Below, one piece after another: positions 1 to 8,692 of a stretch of DNA of 64,000 nucleotides. Origin of the DNA: Streptomyces sp. NBC_00704. Its GTDB lineage: Bacteria; Actinomycetota; Actinomycetes; Streptomycetales; Streptomycetaceae. The notes under the pieces were generated by a model that saw only the letters and a list, made by a program, of their open reading frames with translations, was not told the DNA's origin and searched no databases. Location of the stretch: positions 3,096,501 to 3,160,500 of the forward strand of contig NZ_CP109000.1 in assembly GCF_036226605.1 (NCBI RefSeq), read 5' to 3'. The translations under genes and the position numbers were made by a program. Within the stretch, counting starts at the first letter, position 1. Each line of letters opens with the position of its first letter.

Positions 1-198
1 GACGTGCTGGACCTCTTCGGCCGTGCGCGGCAGCACGACGACGGCCGGGGCGCCCGCGGGGCAGAAGCCCGCCATGTCGTGGGCGTAGGAGGCCGTGACG
101 TCCGGGTCGGTGAGGACGGCGTCGGCGGGCAGGCCGGCCCGCAGACGGTCGGGGAGGCGGTCCGTCGTCTCGTCACGCGGCGCTTGCGAACGGCTCAT
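1..198 (-). CDS. FAD-binding oxidoreductase, N-terminal fragment
   Basis: The gene begins at an ATG at 198 and runs leftward off the window, so only the first 66 residues are visible. They contain LPDRLRAGLPADAVLTDPDV, then an ASYAHDMAGF segment and the VVVLPRTAEEVQ motif. That arrangement is the start of the FAD-binding type 4 (PCMH) domain of GlcD-like FAD-linked oxidases such as glycolate/lactate oxidase or alkylglycerone-phosphate synthase relatives. Such enzymes oxidise 2-hydroxy acids using FAD in the cytoplasm. The substrate cannot be told from this piece. It is divergent from the TPR gene starting at 288 and shares a roughly 90-bp promoter gap. Confidence 0.75.
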   Translation of the reverse strand, partial: MSRSQAPRDETTDRLPDRLRAGLPADAVLTDPDVTASYAHDMAGFCPAGAPAVVVLPRTAEEVQHV

Positions 199-287
199 GA
201 TCACAGGTTCGCACCCGGGGCCATCGGTGTGAACCCCGCCCGCCGGAGCCTTCGGCTGACGTCATACGGTCGTCGTACTGACGCACA

Positions 288-1688
288 GTGAGCGCCATGG
301 AGAAGGTCTCTCGGTTTCGTCGGCGGCTGCTCGTGGGCTCGCTCGTGGGATGTCTCGCGCTGGGCGGCGGGGTGCTGCTGTGTCTGCCCGGCGAGGGTCC
401 GGCCGGGCGGGCGCCCGTGGCCGCTCCCGGGGCGCAGGCGGGCACGGCGGTCCGTTCGGGGGCGCCGGCCGCGCTCGCGGACCTGGCGGAGCTGGTCGGC
501 GAGCGGGAGAGCCGGGTGCGGGAGCACCCGCAGGACGCGCGGTCGTGGGCGGTGCTCGGCGCCGCCTATCTGGAGCAGGGCCGGCGCACCGCCGACGCGG
601 CCGCGCTGTACCCGAAGGCCGAGCGGGCGCTGCGGACCTCGCTGAAGGCCCGTCCGAAGAACAACGCGGACGCCCTCGACGGGCTGGCCGCGCTCGCCAA
701 CGCGCGCCGTGACTTCCCCGCGGCGCTGGCCTGGGGCGAGGCCGCGCGCAAGGCGGCGCCGCGCCGCTGGACGACGTACGCGCAGCTCATCGACGCGTAC
801 ACCGGGCTGGGCGACTACAAGAAGGCCGGCAAGGCCCTCGACCGGCTGACGGCCCTGCACTCGGGGCCCGTCGTGCGGGCGCGGGCGGCGGGCGTGTACT
901 GGGACCGGGGCCGGCGCGAGGACGCGCAGGCGGCGCTGGCGGACGCGGCGGCGGGCGCCTCCTCCCCGGCGGAGCGGGCGGCCTGGCTGGAGCGGGGCGG
1001 GGAGCTGGCGTGGGAGCGGGGCGAGCGGGAGAACGCGCTGCGGCACTTCCAGGAGGCGGTGCGGACCGATCCGGACATGCGGGCCGCGCAGGCGGGGCAG
1101 GGCCGGGCGCTGGCGGCGCTGGGGCGGACGTCGGAGGCGCTGAGCGCGTACCGGACGGCGCTGGCGAGGCAGCCGTCGCCGCAGTACGCGCTGGAACTGG
1201 GCGAGCTGTACGAGTCGCTGGGGCTCGCTCAGGCGGCGCGGGTGCAGTACGACCTGCTGCGGGCGCGGGTGCGGGAGGAGGCGGCGGGCGGGGTGGACGG
1301 GGAGCTGGTCCTCGGCCGGTTCGAGGCGGACCACGGGGATCCGGCCGCGGCGGTGCGGCGGCTGCGGGCCGAGTGGCGCCGGCAGCCGGGGATCGCGGTG
1401 GCGGACGCGCTGGGCTGGGCGCTGCACCGGGCCGGGCGGGACCGGGAGGCCCTGGGGTTCGCCAGGACGGCCACCGACCGGGTGCACGGGGGCGCGGTGC
1501 GCAGCGCGCCGTACCTCTACCATCTGGCGGTGATCGAGCGGGATCTGGGCGCGGAGGGGCCGGCGCGGCGGCATCTGCGGGAGGCGTTGCAGATCAACCC
1601 GTACTTCTCGCCGCTGCTCGGGCCGGTGGCCCGGGCGGCGGCCGGGCAGCTGGGCGACGAGCCGGCCCCGGCGGACCTGCCGTCCTGA
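288..1688 (+). CDS. Exported or membrane-anchored TPR-repeat protein
   Basis: This is a 466-residue protein with a basic N-terminus (RFRRR) followed by a hydrophobic stretch at about residues 11-32, which reads as a signal peptide or anchor. From about residue 60 onward it is built of Ala/Leu/Arg-rich helical repeats. Recognisable TPR cores include AWAVLGAAYLEQG-like, ALRHFQEAVRTDPD and RRHLREALQINPYFSPL. TPR proteins are protein-protein adaptors, and no enzymatic motif is seen. The GTG at 288 is the longest start; an ATG at 297 is an equally good candidate, and neither has a clear ribosome site. The end of the gene (about 1663-1688) is partly duplicated just downstream at about 1710-1735. 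Confidence 0.75.
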   Translation: MSAMEKVSRFRRRLLVGSLVGCLALGGGVLLCLPGEGPAGRAPVAAPGAQAGTAVRSGAPAALADLAELVGERESRVREHPQDARSWAVLGAAYLEQGRRTADAAALYPKAERALRTSLKARPKNNADALDGLAALANARRDFPAALAWGEAARKAAPRRWTTYAQLIDAYTGLGDYKKAGKALDRLTALHSGPVVRARAAGVYWDRGRREDAQAALADAAAGASSPAERAAWLERGGELAWERGERENALRHFQEAVRTDPDMRAAQAGQGRALAALGRTSEALSAYRTALARQPSPQYALELGELYESLGLAQAARVQYDLLRARVREEAAGGVDGELVLGRFEADHGDPAAAVRRLRAEWRRQPGIAVADALGWALHRAGRDREALGFARTATDRVHGGAVRSAPYLYHLAVIERDLGAEGPARRHLREALQINPYFSPLLGPVARAAAGQLGDEPAPADLPS

Positions 1689-1832
1689 AGCGGTGGCCGG
1701 ACGCCGGACGGCCCCGGCGACCTGCCGTCCCGAGGCGGCCGGACGTCGTCCGGCCCCGTCCGGGACCGTCCGGCGCCCGCCGACGTCCGCCGGCGCCGTT
1801 CGCTGCGAAGCCTCGGCTCCGGCGCCCTTCGC

Positions 1833-3041
<1,209 letters not shown>

Positions 3042-3103
3042 TCAGCGGTACGGCGGTTTCGGCGGGCTTTCTGTACAGGATGACCATCAGGGAGGCGGGC
3101 GGT

Positions 3104-3598
3104 ATGGCGATCGATCGTCTGGACGGCCGGATCATCGTGCTGCTGGCACGGGAGCCGCGGCTGGGGGTGCTGGAGATGTCCCGGCGGCTGGGGGTGGCGC
3201 GCGGGACCGCGCAGGCGCGGCTGGACCGGCTTCAGTCGAACGGAGTCATCCGGGGCTTCGGGCCGCAGGTCGATCCGGCGGCGCTCGGCTACCCGGTCAC
3301 CGCGTTCGCCACGCTGGAGATCCGGCAGGGCCAAGGGGCCGACGTGCGGGCGCACTTGGACTCCGTGCCGGAGGTGCTGGAGCTGCACACCACGACCGGC
3401 AGCGGGGACATGCTGTGCCGGCTGGTGGCGCGCTCCAACGCCGATCTCCAGCGGGTCATCGACCGGGTCGTCGGCTTTGATGGCATCGTCCGGGCCTCCA
3501 CCGCGATCGTGATGGAGAACCCCGTTCCGCTGCGGATCATCCCGCTGGTGGAGCAGGCCGCGGACGACCGCGAAGGGCCCGGCAGACCTGTGGGGTGA
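3104..3598 (+). CDS. Lrp/AsnC-family transcriptional regulator
   Basis: This 164-residue protein has an N-terminal helix-turn-helix (LDGRIIVLLAREPRLGVLEM, then SRRLGVARGTAQARLDRLQ). An RAM/AsnC ligand-binding domain follows (YPVTAFATLEI, LELHTTTGSGDMLCRLVA). Start chosen at 3104 because GGAGG lies about 8 nt upstream; in-frame ATGs at 3038 and 3080 lack such a site. It is divergent from hpd and 6 nt upstream of the ABC permease gene. It probably regulates tyrosine degradation and may be co-transcribed with the transporter. The effector is unknown. Confidence 0.9.
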   Translation: MAIDRLDGRIIVLLAREPRLGVLEMSRRLGVARGTAQARLDRLQSNGVIRGFGPQVDPAALGYPVTAFATLEIRQGQGADVRAHLDSVPEVLELHTTTGSGDMLCRLVARSNADLQRVIDRVVGFDGIVRASTAIVMENPVPLRIIPLVEQAADDREGPGRPVG

Positions 3599-3604
3599 GC
3601 AGCG

Positions 3605-4252
3605 TTGAGCTTCTGGGAGTACCTGGACGACCGGCACCGGCAACTGCTCACCGACGCCTGGGAGCACGCGAGCGTCGTCTTCCCGTGCACGGTGGCCGCG
3701 ACGCTGATCGGGGTGGTGATCGGGGTCGCCGCCCACCGCAGCGCCTGGGCGGGCGACCTGGCCACCGCCTCCGCCGCGACCGTCCTGGCCGTCCCCTCGC
3801 TCGCGGTGATCGGCTTGCTGATCCCGGCGGTCGGGCTCGGCCTGCCGCCGACGGTGATCGCGCTGACCCTGTACGGGCTGCCGCCGATCGTGCGGAACTG
3901 CGTCGTCGGGCTGCGCGGCGTCGATCCCTCGCTGGTGGACGCGGCGAACGGCATCGGCATGTCCCGGCTGACCCGGCTGGCGCGCGTCGAGCTGCCGCTG
4001 GCCTGGCCGCCGATCCTGACGGGGATCCGCGTCTCCACGCAGATGCTGATGGGCATCGCCGCGATCGCCGCGTACGCCTCCGGGCCGGGTCTCGGCAACG
4101 AGATCTTCCGCGGGATCGCCTCGCCGGGGAGCAGGAACGCCCTCGACCAGGTGCTCTCCGGCACGCTCGGGATCATCGTGCTGGCCCTGCTGTTCGACGC
4201 CGCCTACGCCGTCGTCGGACGGCTGACGATTCCCAGGGGGATCCGTGTCTGA
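3605..4252 (+). CDS. ABC permease, glycine betaine/choline type (first)
   Basis: A 215-residue membrane protein of the ProW/OpuCB type. Hydrophobic segments occur at about residues 25-45, 55-75, 80-100, 150-170 and 180-205. The cytoplasmic EAA-like loop that docks to the ATPase reads DAANGIGMSRLTRLARVELP. The start is TTG, 6 nt after the regulator stop. The gene overlaps the ATPase gene by 8 nt, so the two are coupled. It is the first gene of a permease-ATPase-permease operon whose binding-protein gene is only a relic, so function is doubtful. Confidence 0.88.
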   Translation: MSFWEYLDDRHRQLLTDAWEHASVVFPCTVAATLIGVVIGVAAHRSAWAGDLATASAATVLAVPSLAVIGLLIPAVGLGLPPTVIALTLYGLPPIVRNCVVGLRGVDPSLVDAANGIGMSRLTRLARVELPLAWPPILTGIRVSTQMLMGIAAIAAYASGPGLGNEIFRGIASPGSRNALDQVLSGTLGIIVLALLFDAAYAVVGRLTIPRGIRV

Positions 4253-5534
4253 GCCGCACGGCGCGTCGATCGAGCTGGAGCACCTCACCAAGCGCTTCCC
4301 GGGCAGCGCCGGGCCGGCCGTCGACGACGTCACCCTCCGGATCGGGGCGGGCGAGACGGTCGTCCTCGTCGGGCCCTCGGGGTGCGGCAAGTCGACCACG
4401 CTGAAGATGATCAACCGGCTGGTCGAGCCGAGCGGCGGGCGGATCCGCATCGGCGGCGAGGACGTCACCGGCATCGACCCGGTGAGGCTGCGCCGCACGG
4501 TCGGCTACGCGATCCGGTCGTCCGGTCTCTTCCCGCACATGACGGTCGCGCAGAACGTCGCGCTCGTGCCCCGGATGACCGGCTGGCCGAAGGCGCGGAT
4601 CCGCGACCGGGTGGACGAGATGCTCGACCTGGTCGGGCTCGACCCCGGCGAGTTCCGCGACCGCTACCCGCGCCGGCTGTCCGGGGGGCAGCAGCAACGG
4701 GTGGGCCTGGCACGGGCGTTGGCGGCGGATCCGCCGGTCCTGCTGATGGACGAGCCGTTCGGGGCCGTCGACCCGGTCACCCGCGGTCATCTCCAGGACG
4801 AGCTGATCCGGATCCAGCGCGACCTGCGCAGGACGATCGTGTTCGTCACCCGCGACTTCGACGAGGCGATCAGGCTCGGCGACCGGATCGCGGTGCTGCG
4901 CGAGCGCTCCCGCATCGCCCGGTTCGACACCCCGGAGGCGATCCTCACCCACCCGGCGGACGGCTTCGTGTCCGGTCTCGTGGGGGCCGGAGCGGCGCTG
5001 AAACGGCTCGGTCTCAGCCGGGTGCGGGACGTGGCGATCACCGGCTGTCCCACGGTGACCGTGGACGACCCGCTGCAGACGATCGTCGGCCGGCTGCGCT
5101 CCCGGGGGTCGCGCCCCGGCCGTCCTGGTCCGGCGGGAGGCGCGAACGAGGTCCTGCTGCTGGACCGGCGCGGCCGGCCCCTCAAGTGGCTGCGCCCCGC
5201 AGACCTGACGCGGGGCTCCCTGGGGCGGGCGGGGACCCCCGTCGGCGGCACGGTGACCCGCGACGCCACCCTGCGCGACGCGCTGGAAGCGGTGCTCACG
5301 GACGACGCCGGGCGGGTCGTGGTCACCGGGCGGCGCGGCGAGTACACGGGCGTCGTCGACATGGAGACCCTGCTGAACTCCGTCCGCGCGCTGCTGGAGG
5401 CCGACCGGAACGAGGCGCGGGCAGGGCGAAGGAAGGCGCCCGCGGTGCGGAACGAACCGGCGGAGGCCGGGGAGGCCCCGGCCGCGCGGACGCGTGCGGA
5501 ACGGGAGGGCGCGGTCGGGACGGCTCCGGCATGA
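4245..5534 (+). CDS. ABC ATPase, glycine betaine type, with altered Q- and H-loops
   Basis: A 429-residue ProV/OpuCA-like ATPase with a C-terminal CBS region (about residues 255-375) and a charged tail. Walker A (GPSGCGKST), signature (LSGGQQQRVGLARAL) and Walker B (VLLMDEPFGAVDP) are intact. However, the Q-loop, usually YVIQQ.GLFPH in this family, reads YAIRSSGLFPH. The switch His, usually VTHD.DEA, is Arg in VTRDFDEA. Both residues matter for ATP hydrolysis and coupling in ABC proteins. The open frame is undamaged, so the protein is probably made but catalytically poor. This fits the decayed binding-protein gene downstream. Confidence 0.9.
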   Translation: MSEPHGASIELEHLTKRFPGSAGPAVDDVTLRIGAGETVVLVGPSGCGKSTTLKMINRLVEPSGGRIRIGGEDVTGIDPVRLRRTVGYAIRSSGLFPHMTVAQNVALVPRMTGWPKARIRDRVDEMLDLVGLDPGEFRDRYPRRLSGGQQQRVGLARALAADPPVLLMDEPFGAVDPVTRGHLQDELIRIQRDLRRTIVFVTRDFDEAIRLGDRIAVLRERSRIARFDTPEAILTHPADGFVSGLVGAGAALKRLGLSRVRDVAITGCPTVTVDDPLQTIVGRLRSRGSRPGRPGPAGGANEVLLLDRRGRPLKWLRPADLTRGSLGRAGTPVGGTVTRDATLRDALEAVLTDDAGRVVVTGRRGEYTGVVDMETLLNSVRALLEADRNEARAGRRKAPAVRNEPAEAGEAPAARTRAEREGAVGTAPA

Positions 5535-6424
5535 GCGCCCCGAAGGTCGACGGCGGGCCGGCGGAAGAACCGGGCGGGCGGCGGGCGTACGACGGGACGG
5601 GCCCGCCGGGGCGGGAGGCGGCGGGGCGGGAGGCGGCGGGGCGGGAGGCGGCGGATTCCGCGCTCCGGGCGTCCGCTCCCCCGCGGCGGCGCCTCACCTG
5701 GCGGAAGCTCACCGTGCTGCCCGCCTTCGTGGTCGCCCTGCTCCTGGCGACCTGGCTGTGGTTCGAGCAGGCCGACCTGGACACGGTCACCGAACACGCG
5801 CTCTCCGGCGGCCAGGTGACCGAGGCGCTGTGGCAGCACGTCCAGCTGACGGTGATCTCCACGTTCTTCGTGCTGGTCATCGCGATCCCGCTGGGCGTCC
5901 TGCTCACCCGGCGCCGCTTCCGCGGGGCGGCCCCCGTCGCGCTCGCCCTCGCCGACGTGGGCCGGGCGACCCCGGCGATCGGCCTGCTGGCGCTGCTGGT
6001 GATCTGGCTGGGCGTCGGCCGCCGGGCGGCCCTGGCCGGCATGGTCGCCTACGCCGTCCTGCCCGTGCTCTCCCACACCGTCGCCGGGCTGAGGGCGAAC
6101 GATCCGGCGCTGCTGGAGGCGGCCCGCGGGATCGGCATGTCCCCGGCCGGCGTGCTGTCCCGGGTGGAACTGCCGCTGGCGGTCCCGCTCGTCCTGGCCG
6201 GCGTCCGCACCGCGCTGGTGCTGAACGTCGGCACGGCGACCCTGGCGGCCTTCGGCGGGGGCGGCGGCCTGGGCGTGCTGATCACGGCCGGCATCACCGA
6301 CCAGCGCATGCCCGTGCTGGTGCTGGGCTCGGTCCTCACCGTCGCCCTGGCGCTGCTGGTCGACTGGCTGGCCTCACTCGCCGAGGTGCTGCTGCGGCCG
6401 CGCGGACTGGAGGCCGGCGCGTGA
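5531..6424 (+). CDS. ABC permease, glycine betaine/choline type (second)
   Basis: A 297-residue permease whose ATG overlaps the ATPase stop (ATGA). Residues 1-50 are a non-membrane extension carrying three GREAA units, encoded by an exact 15-bp tandem triplication at 5609-5653. After that come about six membrane segments and the EAA-type loop EAARGIGMSPAGVLSRVELP. The C-terminal part (GTATLAAFGGGGGLGVLITAGI) is typical of OpuCD/ProW. It pairs with the permease at 3605 to form a heterodimeric channel, if the system is still active. Confidence 0.88.
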   Translation: MSAPKVDGGPAEEPGGRRAYDGTGPPGREAAGREAAGREAADSALRASAPPRRRLTWRKLTVLPAFVVALLLATWLWFEQADLDTVTEHALSGGQVTEALWQHVQLTVISTFFVLVIAIPLGVLLTRRRFRGAAPVALALADVGRATPAIGLLALLVIWLGVGRRAALAGMVAYAVLPVLSHTVAGLRANDPALLEAARGIGMSPAGVLSRVELPLAVPLVLAGVRTALVLNVGTATLAAFGGGGGLGVLITAGITDQRMPVLVLGSVLTVALALLVDWLASLAEVLLRPRGLEAGA

Positions 6425-6634
6425 GACGGGCCGCGCTCCCCGCCGGGACGCCGCTGCTGACCGCCGGCCGCGGCCCGGGCAGCGGCTCCCCCATGGCCGA
6501 CGACGTCCCGCCCGGCTCGATCGGACACCGGCAACGCGGTGGCGCGGAGGCCGAACACCGAGGTGGCTGTCGACGGCCGGGACCGCACCAGGCGGCGCCG
6601 GAGAAGGATGAAGGACCAGGGCTTCGTGACGTGA
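6421..6634 (+). pseudogene. Relic of glycine betaine-binding lipoprotein gene
   Basis: A GTG at 6421 overlaps the permease stop, where the binding-protein gene normally begins in such operons. The first codons give VRRAAL, then SGSPMADDVPPGSIG, which resembles the mature start of OpuCC-type binding proteins. Coding sense then stops. In another frame at about 6554-6580 and 6608-6634 the sequence reads NTEVAVDGRD and MKDQGFVT plus a stop, like the extreme C-terminus of the same family. PHQAA in the first frame lies between them. The pattern indicates a large internal deletion (family length about 300-320 residues) plus small indels. Family assignment is from memory of these motifs. Confidence 0.65.
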
Positions 6635-6649
6635 CCCCCCGGCACCGCC

Positions 6650-7441
6650 TCAGCAGCTGGGGACGGAGCCCTTGCCGTGCTCCAGCGCGACCAGCGCCCT
6701 GACCGCACCCTGGAGGCTGGTGACCGGGACCAGCCGCAGCCCGCGGGGCAGATCGGCCTTCGCGTCGGCGCACTCGTCCTTCGGCACGAGGAACACGGTC
6801 GCGCCGTCCCGCCGCGCGGCCTGCGTCTTCAGTCCGACGCCGCCGACCGCGCCGACCTTGCCGGACCCGTCGATCGTCCCCGTGCCGGCGATGGTGCGGC
6901 CGCCCGTGAGGTCGCCGCCGCCGCCGTCGCCGTCGAGCTTGTCGACGATGCCGAGCGAGAACAGCAGACCGGCACTGGGCCCGCCCACGTCGGCCAGCTT
7001 CAGCGTGACCTTGACGCCGTCGTCGGAGAGGTCCAGGTACTTCAGCGCCGCCTCGGTCGCCGCGTCCTGGGACTGCCGCATCTGCTCGGTGTTGTGCCGC
7101 TCGATCTCCTCGGTGCTCTGCCCGCCGGGGTAGACCGAGTCGTGCGGCATGATCGCCTGGTCGGTGCGGAACCAGCCGTCGATCACGTCGGAGAGCCTGA
7201 CGTCGGTGTCGGGGTTGGTCGCCTCGATCGTCGTCATCCGCAGCTGCCCCGTGGTGTGCCGGGTGGGCGCGCCGGAGATCGTGATCACCTCGGCGCCCTT
7301 GTTCTCGCCGAGGACGTTCGCCGTCATGCCCGGCTGCGCCACCGAGAACGGCAGCGGCGCGAACGCGGCCGCGGCGAGCAGCGCCACGACGGGCAGCGCG
7401 CAGACGGCGAGGGCCTTGGGGCGTGAGAGGCGTGAGAGCAC
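6650..7441 (-). CDS. YlbL/Lon-like membrane-anchored Ser-Lys protease
   Basis: This 263-residue protein has an N-terminal membrane segment (about residues 10-32). A Lon-type S16 protease domain fills the C-terminal half. The catalytic Ser is in GGPSAGLLFSLGI and the Lys is expected in GGVGLKTQAARRDGA, downstream of GTGTIDGSGKVGAVGG. YlbL relatives of about 340-350 residues carry a PDZ domain between anchor and protease. Here the intervening part is shorter and no clear PDZ fold can be read. Actinobacterial members are extracytoplasmic. Substrate unknown. Confidence 0.87.
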   Translation of the reverse strand: MLSRLSRPKALAVCALPVVALLAAAAFAPLPFSVAQPGMTANVLGENKGAEVITISGAPTRHTTGQLRMTTIEATNPDTDVRLSDVIDGWFRTDQAIMPHDSVYPGGQSTEEIERHNTEQMRQSQDAATEAALKYLDLSDDGVKVTLKLADVGGPSAGLLFSLGIVDKLDGDGGGGDLTGGRTIAGTGTIDGSGKVGAVGGVGLKTQAARRDGATVFLVPKDECADAKADLPRGLRLVPVTSLQGAVRALVALEHGKGSVPSC

Positions 7442-7489
7442 GGGGTCAATCTAACGCGGGGACGCGCCGCACCCGTGGCCGCCCGCCGG

Positions 7490-8149
7490 TCAGCGCAGCG
7501 CCTCGGCCACCTCGCGGGCCGCGTCCACGACCCGCGGGCCCACCCGCTCGGGCACCGCGTCCGCCAGCATCACGACGCCCACACTGCCCTCGACGCCGGT
7601 CACGCCGAGCAGCGGGGCGGCCGCGCCGCTCGCGCCGGCCTCCAGCTCGCCGTGCGTCAGCGTGTAGCCGGGCTCGTCCGCGCGACGCGCCGACTTCTGC
7701 CGTGCGGAGAGGATCGCCCGGCCGGCCGCCCCCCGGTCCAGCGGATGCCGGAACCCGGCCCGGTAGGCCACGTGGTAGTCCGTCCAGGACGGTTCGACGA
7801 CGGCGACGGCGAGCGCCTCCGTGCCGTCCACCAGCGTCAGATGCGCGGTCGCCCCTATGTCCTCGGCCAGCGAGCGCAGCGCGGGCAGCGCGGCCTCGCG
7901 CACCAGCGGATGCACCTGCCGGCCGAGCCGCAGCACGCCGAGGCCGACCCGGGCCCGGCCGCCCAGGTCGCGCCGGACCAGCGCGTGCTGCTCCAGGGTG
8001 GCCAGCAGCCGGTAGACGACGGTCCGGTTGACGCCGAGCTTGTTGGACAGCTCGGTGACGGTCAGGCCGTGGTCGGTGTCGGCCAGCAGCTTGAGTACCT
8101 TCAGCCCTCGATCGAGCGTCTGGGAGGTTTCCGCGGTCACGACGCCCAC
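7490..8149 (-). CDS. IclR-family transcriptional regulator
   Basis: A 219-residue regulator. It has an N-terminal winged helix (SQTLDRGLKVLKLLADTDHG, LTVTELSNKLGVNRTVVYRL). An IclR effector domain follows (HLTLVDGTEALAVAVVEPS, HPLDRGAAGRAIL, VGVVMLADAVPERV). Such proteins are dimeric repressors or activators of small-molecule catabolism. The neighbours give no target: the gene sits alone on the minus strand with over 500 bp of non-coding DNA upstream. The ATG at 8149 is the only good start. Confidence 0.9.
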   Translation of the reverse strand: MGVVTAETSQTLDRGLKVLKLLADTDHGLTVTELSNKLGVNRTVVYRLLATLEQHALVRRDLGGRARVGLGVLRLGRQVHPLVREAALPALRSLAEDIGATAHLTLVDGTEALAVAVVEPSWTDYHVAYRAGFRHPLDRGAAGRAILSARQKSARRADEPGYTLTHGELEAGASGAAAPLLGVTGVEGSVGVVMLADAVPERVGPRVVDAAREVAEALR

Positions 8150-8692
8150 TCCTTAAGTGGTGAGGCCGGCGGCCCTCCGTCGCGGCGGATGCGTCACCGA
8201 GTCCCGTCAGTGACGCGCCACAGAGGCCGCCGATCGACAGACGGGTCCGGCATGTCCGGGCCAGGTCGCTTCACGGCTGCGCTCCGCGGCGGCGCTGCCA
8301 CGGGGCGTGTGCGTAGCGGGACAGTAGCGAAGCAGGTTCGCTGAGCGGAAGGCTCCGTCCAGAATCCGGTCAGTGGCCGGGAGGGACTTCCTGCGTTTGT
8401 CCCGATACGTACGGAGCACGCCCCCGGCCGCACGCCCCTGCCGGACGGCACCATCGGACGGCCTCGTCGGGGGTTCCGTCGGAGGGTTTTGCCGGACGGT
8501 CCCGTCGGACGGTTCCGCGCGTCCGGGGAACTCGGGAGACGGAAGCGCACCAAGCGCCTTGAAAGCCCGAAGAATTCTCTGCATCCGGAAGACCCTGAAT
8601 GTTCTATACACCCTGAATGTCCATACCGTCCGGGACGTCTGAGGTGTTCGGGCCGTCCGGGGATCGGCTCTGCCGCCCGGCGTCGCCGGGGG
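8150..8692. other. Intergenic region, no gene seen
   Basis: Open frames here have no coding bias or known motifs. The 8440-8520 part holds degenerate CGTCGGACGG-like repeats. A relatively AT-rich patch at about 8570-8630 carries an 11-bp direct repeat, ACCCTGAATGT, at 8592 and 8610. The region should include the promoter of the IclR gene. Confidence 0.6.
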
